Of a stretch of DNA of 11,974 nucleotides, positions 7,216-11,974 are shown in pieces. The notes under the pieces were generated by a model. It did not search any database. It was given only the letters and a program-made list of their open reading frames with translations, and had not been told where the DNA came from. Made by a program: the position numbers and the translations under genes. The stretch is taken from positions 1-11,974 of the forward strand of contig CAIQGU010000431.1 of NCBI GenBank assembly GCA_903871435.1, written 5' to 3'. The stretch comes from an uncultured Burkholderiales bacterium (GTDB lineage: Bacteria > Pseudomonadota > Gammaproteobacteria > Burkholderiales > Burkholderiaceae_F). Positions within the stretch are counted from its first letter, which is position 1. Every line of letters begins with the position of its first letter.

Positions 7216-7951
7216 AGAAGCCCAGACTGGCCAGCAGGTCATCCACTCCGGCCTGGTCGGTCACCACGTCGCTGCGGTTTTCCGGATTGACCACCGGGCC
7301 TTCGAGCTTGGCCGAATCGAACCTGGGCCGGTGTTCCTGCGGCGTGGCGTCGATCAGCAGCTTGACGAGCTGCTCCTCCAGATCCGTTGCCAGCGTCACG
7401 ACTTTGCGTATCACCTGGCCGGTCAGATCGTGGAAGTCCTGGGCCATCATGATGTCGGTCAGTATGGTGTTCGTAAGTTCCGCCTGGCTGTCCAGCGAAG
7501 CCAGGAACGCGCAGGTCTCGTCGACCAGCGCCGCGCCGGCCGGGGTGGCCCGCTCGGCCGCTGTGCCAGGTCCTGCCGCGCTGCCCGAGGTGTACGTGGC
7601 AACGGCAGCCCAGCGGCCGCGCAATGCCTGGGCGCGGGCCGTGATGTCCGATTGCACGGAGCGCGCATGGTCGACCGAATTGAGCACTTTTTCCGCGGCG
7701 TCGCCCGTCAGGCGGGCGATGTAGGCGAGACGGTCGCGAGCGTCCGGCAGGTTGTCGCGGGCATCCGCCAGGCTTTCCTGGTAGCCCAGTTCGCGCATCG
7801 CATCGTGCAGCGTGCGCGTCAGGTGACCGATGCGCCGGTAGAGGTCTTCCTGCTCGGCGCCAGCGGTGGGCTGCGCGTGCTGAAGGATATTGACGTCGGT
7901 GCTTCCCGCGACGCTCACATCCTGAACGGTAAAACCATCGCTATGACCCAT
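7214..7951 (-). CDS. cheZ: Protein phosphatase CheZ (CheY-P phosphatase)
   Basis: CheZ removes phosphate from CheY-P and so resets the motor signal. The protein has 245 residues, longer than the roughly 214 of E. coli because of an Ala/Gly/Pro-rich insertion near residues 120-140. The core helix reads IMMAQDFHDLTGQVIRK. Within it D175 and Q179 correspond to the E. coli D143/Q147 pair, where Gln inserts into the CheY active site. The C-terminus VDDLLASLGF is the conserved CheY-binding tail. The ATG at 7951 has GGAG six bases upstream and lies 14 bases after the cheY stop, so the two genes are surely cotranscribed. Confidence 0.96.
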   Translation of the reverse strand: MGHSDGFTVQDVSVAGSTDVNILQHAQPTAGAEQEDLYRRIGHLTRTLHDAMRELGYQESLADARDNLPDARDRLAYIARLTGDAAEKVLNSVDHARSVQSDITARAQALRGRWAAVATYTSGSAAGPGTAAERATPAGAALVDETCAFLASLDSQAELTNTILTDIMMAQDFHDLTGQVIRKVVTLATDLEEQLVKLLIDATPQEHRPRFDSAKLEGPVVNPENRSDVVTDQAGVDDLLASLGF

Positions 7952-7965
7952 GATTGCTCCGGCGC

Positions 7966-8352
7966 TCAGGCGGCTTGCTTCGCCAGGATGTTCTGTACTT
8001 TTTCTTCCAGCGTCGCCTTGGTGAAGGGCTTCACGATGTAGCCGCTGGCGCCGCTTTGTGCCGCATTGACGATATCTTCCTTCTTTGCCTCGGCCGTCAC
8101 CATCAGGAAGGGAATGCTCTTGAGGTTTTCGTCCGCCTTGGCGCTCTTGAGCAGCGCAAAACCGTCCATGTTCGGCATGTTGATGTCCGAGACGACGAAA
8201 TCGAACTTGCTGCTTCGCAGCAGGTTCAGGGCGACCACACCGTCCTCGGCCTCTTCGGCGTTGCTGAAGCCGATTTCCTTCAGCAGGTTGCGGACGATGC
8301 GCCGCATGGTGGAAAAGTCATCGACGATTAGGAATCTCGGATCGCTGCTCAT
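7966..8352 (-). CDS. cheY: Chemotaxis response regulator CheY
   Basis: CheY is a single-domain receiver that, when phosphorylated by CheA, binds FliM and FliN and changes the rotation of the motor. It has 128 residues with all key positions: acidic pair D11 and D12, phospho-acceptor D56 in [13 protein letters not shown]86 in VTAEA, Y105 and K108 in IVKPF. The ATG at 8352 has AGGAG six bases upstream. That ribosome-binding site lies inside the last codons of the small ORF upstream, whose TGA overlaps this ATG. cheZ follows closely. No cheA, cheW or receptor gene is present in the window to supply phosphate. Confidence 0.98.
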   Translation of the reverse strand: MSSDPRFLIVDDFSTMRRIVRNLLKEIGFSNAEEAEDGVVALNLLRSSKFDFVVSDINMPNMDGFALLKSAKADENLKSIPFLMVTAEAKKEDIVNAAQSGASGYIVKPFTKATLEEKVQNILAKQAA

Positions 8353-8516
8353 GCTGGCTCCTGCGAGGCACAGTCGGGATCGAATGCGCCGTGGCGGTAT
8401 ATCTGAAGACGCAGCAATCCCTCACGGATTGCGGCTCCCGGGTCAAACCATTTTCCGGCGCGGGCGGCAAGTTCAAATGCGGAAAAAGATGCATTGCGCA
8501 TGGCTATTCCCGTCAT
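8349..8516 (-). CDS. Unrecognised small ORF filling the motB-cheY gap
   Basis: An ATG at 8516-8514 overlaps the motB stop (ATGA), and the frame runs 55 codons to a TGA at 8351-8349 that overlaps the cheY ATG (again ATGA). A second in-frame ATG at 8501 follows GGGAATAGCC and would give 50 residues with a better ribosome-binding site. The product is small and mixed, with [17 protein letters not shown] in the middle and [13 protein letters not shown] after it; there is no signal peptide or membrane helix. I do not recognise the family. For coding: the exact fit and double overlap within a tight operon. Against: roughly half of its third codon positions are G or C, visibly below its neighbours, and any ORF in this frame must stop at the cheY ATGA. 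It could be a real coupled small gene or scar sequence left by loss of che genes. Confidence 0.45.
   Translation of the reverse strand: MTGIAMRNASFSAFELAARAGKWFDPGAAIREGLLRLQIYRHGAFDPDCASQEPA
8414..8432. repeat. Perfect 7-base inverted repeat between motB and cheY
   Basis: GCAATCC (8414-8420) and GGATTGC (8426-8432) flank CTCAC, with two further pairs beyond one mismatch. It lies within the small ORF. No T tract follows on the minus strand, so it may modulate cheYZ expression or mRNA stability rather than terminate. Confidence 0.4.
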
Positions 8517-9517
8517 GGCGTCGTGGCCGGCGCCGGTGCCGCTTCCGGCGCGGTCGCGCCGGATTCCGGCCCTGCCGCCGCGGCGGGCGTTGCAGCCGTC
8601 GTCGCCGATGCCGGGTTGACGATGGATTTTTCCAGCTCGCCGGGATCGCCGGCTTCGATCTCGCCATTGGCCTGCTGCATCCGCTCTTCGGCAAGCTTGT
8701 TGAGCACGATGATCGAAATCCGCCGGTTCAGCGGGTTCATCGGGTTATCCCGGTCCAGCAGGCTGGAGTCGGCTAGGCCGACGACGCGGACGATCTTGGT
8801 CGTTTCTATGCCGCCGGCAATGAGTTCGCGGCGCGAGGCATTGGCGCGGTCGGCCGACAGTTCCCAGTTGGAATAGGCCTTGTCGCCGTTGGCATACTGG
8901 GCCGAATCGGTATGACCCGTGAGCACGATCTTGCTGTCGACGTCGTTGAGAACCTTGCCGAATTCGCGCAGGATGTCGCGCATGTAGTCCTTGACCCGGG
9001 CGCTGCCGATATCGAACATCGGCCGCTTGAAGTCATCCACGATCTGGATGCGCAGTCCGTCGGGGGTGATCTCGACACGGATCTGCTCGCGGAACTGGCT
9101 GAGCTTTTCACTGCCCTCTATGGCCTGATTCAGGTGCCGCTCCAGTTCCTCCATGCGCGCCCGCTCGGCCTTCATGACCTCGTCGTGCCGGTGCTTCTTG
9201 GCCTTGGTCGCGCCCTTTCGCACCTGGCCGGATGAGCGGGTCAGGTCGTCTCCGCCCCCCGTGATGACGGTGTTGGAGTCGCCCGATCCGTCGCCACCGG
9301 ACATCGACACCTTGAGCGGCGACTGGAAATACTCCGATATTCCCTTGAGGTCCCCCTTGGTGGTCGACCCGAGCAGCCACATGAGCAGGAAGAACGCCAT
9401 CATGGCGGTCACGAAGTCCGCATAGGCGATCTTCCAGGCGGCTCCGTGGGCGCCATGGCCGCCTTTTTTCACCCGCTTGACGACGATGGTCGATTTGGCC
9501 TTTTCGCTGCTGGTCAT
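8513..9517 (-). CDS. motB: Flagellar motor stator protein MotB
   Basis: MotB forms the proton channel with MotA and fixes the stator to peptidoglycan. The protein has 334 residues. A basic cytoplasmic N-terminus leads into one membrane helix (about 30-50) containing the proton-carrying Asp (D34 in AYADFVTAMMAFF; D32 in E. coli). A periplasmic plug and linker region follow, then an OmpA-like peptidoglycan-binding domain with TGHTDSAQY and NWELSADRANASRR. The last 35 or so residues are an Ala/Pro/Thr-rich tail without known function. The ATG at 9517 has GGAG eight bases upstream and follows motA after 24 bases. The stop overlaps a possible small ORF start. Confidence 0.97.
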   Translation of the reverse strand: MTSSEKAKSTIVVKRVKKGGHGAHGAAWKIAYADFVTAMMAFFLLMWLLGSTTKGDLKGISEYFQSPLKVSMSGGDGSGDSNTVITGGGDDLTRSSGQVRKGATKAKKHRHDEVMKAERARMEELERHLNQAIEGSEKLSQFREQIRVEITPDGLRIQIVDDFKRPMFDIGSARVKDYMRDILREFGKVLNDVDSKIVLTGHTDSAQYANGDKAYSNWELSADRANASRRELIAGGIETTKIVRVVGLADSSLLDRDNPMNPLNRRISIIVLNKLAEERMQQANGEIEAGDPGELEKSIVNPASATTAATPAAAAGPESGATAPEAAPAPATTP

Positions 9518-9541
9518 GCCCGCTGCTCCGCGGCCTCGCGA

Positions 9542-10396
9542 TCAACGCTTTTGCTTGACATGCTTTTCCAGTTCCGTGAAGGTCGGGCGCTCGGTCGAGT
9601 AGAGGATCTTGCGGCCAAACTCCACCGCGAGCGCCGGTGCGTAACCCTGCAGGTTGGCCAGCAGCGTGGCCTTGACGCAATTGAGTTCCTTGGTGGACTC
9701 GTCGACCTTCTGCTCGAGCAATCCGGCCAGCGGACCGATGAAGCCGTAGGACAGCAGGATGCCCAGGAAGGTGCCGACCAGGGCGGCGGCGATCATCTCG
9801 CCCAGCACCGCCGGCGGCTTGCCCACCGAGGCCATGGTCTTGACCACGCCCATGACGGCGGCGACGATGCCGAAGGCCGGCAGGCCGTCACCCGCTTTCT
9901 GCAGGGCGTGCGAGGGAGCCATTGCCTCGTGGTGATGCGTTTCGATCTCCTGCTCCATCAGGCTCTCGATCTCGAAGGGATTCATGTTTCCCGAGACCAT
10001 CATGCGCAGGTAATCGGTGATGAATTCGATGAGGTGGTGATCCGCGGCGATCGTCGGATGCTTTTGAAACAACGCGCTCTTGTGCGGATCTTCCACATCG
10101 GACTCGATCGCCATCATCCCTTCCTTGCGGATCTTGGTGAGGATGTCGTAGAGCAGCGCCATGAGCGCCATGTAGCGGACCTTGGTGTATTTGGACCCTT
10201 GCAACAGCTTGGGTAGCGCCTTGAAAGTGGCGCCCAGCACCTTGGAGGAATTCGAAACGATGAACGCTCCGCCGGCAGCGCCGCCGATCGTCAGCAGTTC
10301 GATCGGCTGCATCAGGACCCCAAAGCTGCCGCCCTCGAGCGCATAGCCCCCGAATACGGCGCCCAGGACAACCACGTAACCGATGATCACAAACAT
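9542..10396 (-). CDS. motA: Flagellar motor stator protein MotA
   Basis: MotA is the four-helix membrane subunit of the proton-driven stator that pushes on FliG. It has 284 residues, with membrane helices near 1-20, 30-50, 170-190 and 200-222. The four functional residues sit at the same numbers as in E. coli: R90 and E98 in the cytoplasmic loop, which contact FliG charges, and P173 and P222 near the channel. The segments FGIVAAVMGVV and GYAPALAVEFGRK are typical. The ATG at 10396 has AGAGG nine bases upstream. It starts the motAB-cheYZ unit, separated from flhC by a terminator and a possible sigma-28 promoter. Confidence 0.98.
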   Translation of the reverse strand: MFVIIGYVVVLGAVFGGYALEGGSFGVLMQPIELLTIGGAAGGAFIVSNSSKVLGATFKALPKLLQGSKYTKVRYMALMALLYDILTKIRKEGMMAIESDVEDPHKSALFQKHPTIAADHHLIEFITDYLRMMVSGNMNPFEIESLMEQEIETHHHEAMAPSHALQKAGDGLPAFGIVAAVMGVVKTMASVGKPPAVLGEMIAAALVGTFLGILLSYGFIGPLAGLLEQKVDESTKELNCVKATLLANLQGYAPALAVEFGRKILYSTERPTFTELEKHVKQKR

Positions 10397-10491
10397 GCTG
10401 CTAGACCTCTTCCCCAGTAGGTGCCGCCCCGCGCAATTTCCCTGCGATTTCCGCAGTGGCCCGCCGCCATGGAAAAGATTGCGCTAGCCCC

Positions 10492-10518
10492 GTTTCGGCA
10501 CCGACCCCTGCCGACTTG
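10492..10518 (-). promoter_or_regulatory. Possible sigma-28 (FliA) promoter for motAB-cheYZ
   Basis: On the minus strand CAAG (10518-10515), a 15-base spacer and GCCGAAAC (10499-10492) resemble the FliA consensus TAAA-15-GCCGATAA. The -10 part matches at six of eight positions and the -35 part at two of four. Spacing is exact. motAB and che genes are class III, FliA-dependent genes in enterobacteria. The motA ATG would lie roughly 90 bases downstream. Confidence 0.4.
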
Positions 10519-10546
10519 AACCCCTTTCCATTACAGGGTCGGCAGG
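10507..10546. repeat. 9-base inverted repeat at the motA promoter region
   Basis: CCTGCCGAC (10507-10515) and GTCGGCAGG (10538-10546) are exact reverse complements around a 22-base centre. The left arm overlaps the spacer of the possible sigma-28 promoter, so the dyad could be an operator for motA. Confidence 0.4.
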
Positions 10547-10615
10547 CTCGTAGGGAAGCCTCGAACTGACGGGGCGCAGGGCGACAATTCCCCGCTTACT
10601 TCCCCGGCGCAGGGC

Positions 10616-10642
10616 AAAAAAAGACCCGGGAGGGCCCGGGTC
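10616..10642 (-). terminator. Intrinsic terminator after flhDC
   Basis: On the minus strand GACCCGGG (10642-10635) and CCCGGGTC (10630-10623) pair perfectly around a four-base loop and are followed at once by seven T (10622-10616). It begins 56 bases past the flhC stop and ends the flhDC transcript before motA. Confidence 0.93.
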
Positions 10643-10698
10643 GAGGTCGGAGGAGAAAAGGTAAAGCGATGAGCGGTGCGGCGAGGGTGACAGCCCTT

Positions 10699-11244
10699 TC
10701 AGGCGACCACTTCTTCCTCGACGCGGACATTGCCGCGGCCCTTGCCGGCACGCGCGGGCGGTTCGCAAAGCCCGCAGACGTAGTTGCGCGTCAGTTCGTA
10801 GGTGTGCGTCACGAACTTGCCGCTGCATTTGCAGCAGGCCGTTAGGGTGACCATGCCGGCATCGACGAATTTCACCAGGCGCCAGGCGCGGGTCACGGAC
10901 AGCAGCGGTTCGAGGTTCTGGGCCGTGATCTGCTCGATATAAAGCTCGTATGCCTTGATGATGGCGTCGATCTCCTCGAGCTCGGTCGTCTTGTTCAGGT
11001 ATTCGTATATGTTCAGGAACAGCGACGAATGGATATTGGGCTGCCAGGTCATGAACCAGTCGGTGGAGAACGGCAGCATGCCGCGCGCCGGTGATTCACC
11101 CTGGACTTCCTTGTACAGGCGCAACAGGCGCTCGTAGGAGAGATCCGTTTCCGATTCCAATACCTGCAAGCGGGCCCCGAGCTTGATGAGCGCGATGGCG
11201 CGCTGGATCTGCCGGCTTTCCGTAACGATGCTCTTGATGCGCAT
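10699..11244 (-). CDS. flhC: Flagellar transcriptional activator FlhC
   Basis: FlhC pairs with FlhD as the FlhD4C2 activator of class II flagellar promoters and provides much of the DNA contact. The protein has 181 residues. The four zinc-binding cysteines fall at 137, 140, 157 and 160, the same numbers as in E. coli, which supports the ATG at 11244. The segment RGMLPFSTDWFMTW is near-identical to the enterobacterial one. GGTGA five bases upstream of the ATG serves as ribosome-binding site. A GTG three codons earlier is possible but unneeded. The gene follows flhD after 26 bases and is ended by a strong terminator. The C-terminal tail is basic then acidic (RVEEEVVA). Confidence 0.97.
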   Translation of the reverse strand: MRIKSIVTESRQIQRAIALIKLGARLQVLESETDLSYERLLRLYKEVQGESPARGMLPFSTDWFMTWQPNIHSSLFLNIYEYLNKTTELEEIDAIIKAYELYIEQITAQNLEPLLSVTRAWRLVKFVDAGMVTLTACCKCSGKFVTHTYELTRNYVCGLCEPPARAGKGRGNVRVEEEVVA

Positions 11245-11270
11245 GATGGTCACCGATTCCGTTGGTCGAT

Positions 11271-11615
11271 TCAGTTGGCTTCGGCGAAATGGCCGGCCAT
11301 GACGATATTGGCGTGCAAGCCCGCAACGGCGGCGCCGGGCGCGAGCTTGGAACGCGAATGGCTGGTGAGCAGGTTCCAAACCACGTCGTCATCGAAACGG
11401 AACCGCAGGATCAACTGGTTGCTACCGGCGATCTTCATCAATTGGGCCGGGGTGAGCTGCTCTACGATGGCGGCGACCTCATCGGAAACGCCCAGGCGGT
11501 AGCGGGCCTGCGCCTTGTCTGAACGGATCATGTGCTGGGCCAGCACCAGATAGGCAAGATTGACTTCCCGGACTTCCTGAAGCAGTTGCTCGTTGACGAC
11601 CGCGTTGTTGCTCAT
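11271..11615 (-). CDS. flhD: Flagellar transcriptional activator FlhD
   Basis: FlhD is the dimeric helical partner of FlhC in the master regulator. The protein has 114 residues. Conserved segments include REVNLAYLVLAQHMIRSDKA, YRLGVSDE, LTPAQLMKIAGSNQL and RFRFDD. The Cys that forms the inter-subunit disulphide in E. coli FlhD (in LVCHFRF) is Leu here (L70), and the protein has no Cys. The ATG at 11615 has AGGAG seven bases upstream. It starts the flhDC operon. Confidence 0.96.
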   Translation of the reverse strand: MSNNAVVNEQLLQEVREVNLAYLVLAQHMIRSDKAQARYRLGVSDEVAAIVEQLTPAQLMKIAGSNQLILRFRFDDDVVWNLLTSHSRSKLAPGAAVAGLHANIVMAGHFAEAN

Positions 11616-11882
11616 GGTTTCTCCTGGTTGGGTGGGCCTGCGAAAGCCCGGATTACGTTGCGAAGTGATGCCATTTTCACGATATGCCGCCGACTCCGGT
11701 AGCGGGTGGGCGCTATATCGGACGTCGGATCGCGGTAACCCGCCGTGTAGGAATTTCCCTTACAAGACCCGCCCGGGCCCCTGGGAAACGTGGCTGCAGA
11801 CCCGAAAAAACACGCTTCCAGCCCTAAAGACCGCAGGTGCCATGCCGTAAACCGGTGTAGCAATACTTTCCTCCCCCGCCTC
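11616..11882 (-). promoter_or_regulatory. flhD upstream leader/promoter region
   Basis: This stretch should carry the flhDC promoter, the point where environmental control enters the flagellar cascade. I see no good sigma-70 pair. TATAGC on the minus strand, within CCGATATAGCGCC around 11712-11717, is a possible -10 box without a matching -35. A TGTA...TACA dyad lies about 130 bases before the flhD ATG. A minus-strand frame from TTG 11863 to the flhD start is open and is described in the findings. Another frame is open on the plus strand (11593-11850). Neither resembles a known protein. Confidence 0.4.
11746..11764. promoter_or_regulatory. Dyad upstream of flhD, possible response-regulator site
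   Basis: TGTAGGAATTTCCCTTACA has symmetric ends (TGTA/TACA) and an inner GGAA/TTCC pair. It resembles boxes bound by RcsB-type (NarL/FixJ family) regulators, and RcsAB represses flhDC from such a site in E. coli. The inner and outer symmetry axes are not the same, so the match is imperfect. The function is inferred. Confidence 0.35.
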
Positions 11883-11923
11883 GCGCGCCGTGCTGACCCC
11901 CGTCACCGGCGCGCTTTTTTTTT
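11883..11923 (+). terminator. Intrinsic terminator on the plus strand, gene unknown
   Basis: GCGCGCCG (11883-11890) and CGGCGCGC (11907-11914) pair perfectly; inside, TGAC and GTCA extend the stem around CCCC. Nine T follow directly (11915-11923). The orientation stops plus-strand RNA, yet no plus-strand gene is recognised to its left. On the minus strand it has no T tract. Confidence 0.8.
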
Positions 11924-11945
11924 GGACACGGGAGTGTGGATAGCG

Positions 11946-11974
11946 ATGGCCGGTGCAAACGTGCCATCAGTGAT
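11946..11974 (+). CDS. Possible start of a plus-strand gene cut by the right edge
   Basis: An ATG at 11946 with GGA five bases upstream opens a frame of nine codons to the window edge, just after the plus-strand terminator. The position suits a gene divergent from flhDC, but the stretch is too short to identify or to confirm as coding. Confidence 0.2.

Larger units (their letters stand above)
10397..10698 (-). promoter_or_regulatory. flhC-motA intergenic region
   Basis: These 302 bases hold the flhDC terminator at the flhC side, a possible sigma-28 promoter and a 9-base dyad, all listed separately, then the motA leader. ORFs crossing it on the minus strand run through the terminator and resemble nothing, so I see no gene here. 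Confidence 0.55.

Noticed and set aside
8353..8512. Remnant of cheA, cheW, cheR or cheB between motB and cheY
   Set aside because: No stretch in any minus-strand frame resembles the ends of those proteins, so an eroded che gene cannot be shown from the sequence.
8353..8512. Separate promoter for cheYZ
   Set aside because: TTGACC at a plausible place has no -10 box at the right spacing, and no FliA-like pair has an acceptable -35.
9446..10216. Plus-strand ORF of 256 codons opposite motA and motB
   Set aside because: It is the shadow of motA with no family resemblance and no ribosome-binding site.
10484..10828. Minus-strand ORF of 114 codons from within flhC through the terminator
   Set aside because: It reads through the flhDC terminator in another frame and its product is Ser/Arg/Pro-rich chance sequence.

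Overview
The window is a GC-rich flagellar and chemotaxis locus of a betaproteobacterium, most likely Burkholderiales and probably an Alcaligenaceae relative of Bordetella or Achromobacter. That placement is an inference. It rests on the FlhDC-type master regulator, on flhDC being followed by motAB and che genes, and on fliE being divergent from fliFGHIJK. Nearly all coding is on the minus strand; only fliE is clearly on the plus strand.

Reading the minus strand from right to left, the layout has four blocks. (1) flhD-flhC (11615-10699), the class I master regulator, ends at a strong intrinsic terminator (10642-10616). (2) A second unit follows after a 302-base gap holding a possible sigma-28 promoter and a dyad: motA-motB, then an unannotated small ORF of 55 codons (8516-8349), then cheY-cheZ. 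(3) fliE (6858-7181, plus strand) converges on cheZ and diverges from the next operon. (4) fliF-fliG-fliH-fliI-fliJ-fliK (6538 to 1) encodes the MS ring, the rotor switch protein FliG and the export ATPase complex with its length-control protein. fliK is cut by the left window edge.

Together the genes cover commitment to flagellar synthesis (FlhDC), basal-body assembly (FliE, FliF, FliG), export (FliH, FliI, FliJ, FliK), torque generation (MotA, MotB) and the output arm of chemotaxis (CheY and its phosphatase CheZ). The signalling half (cheA, cheW, receptors, cheR, cheB) and flhBA are not here. In the relatives I know, several of these lie between motB and cheY or just after cheZ.

The least ordinary features are four. 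The whole motB-cheY interval is filled by one small ORF with ATGA overlaps at both ends. fliK contains two separate in-frame arrays of 12-base repeats. The fliE/fliF divergent region is rich in symmetric and direct repeats. A strong plus-strand terminator upstream of flhD has no gene assigned to it. I found no mobile elements, CRISPR arrays, tRNA or rRNA genes.
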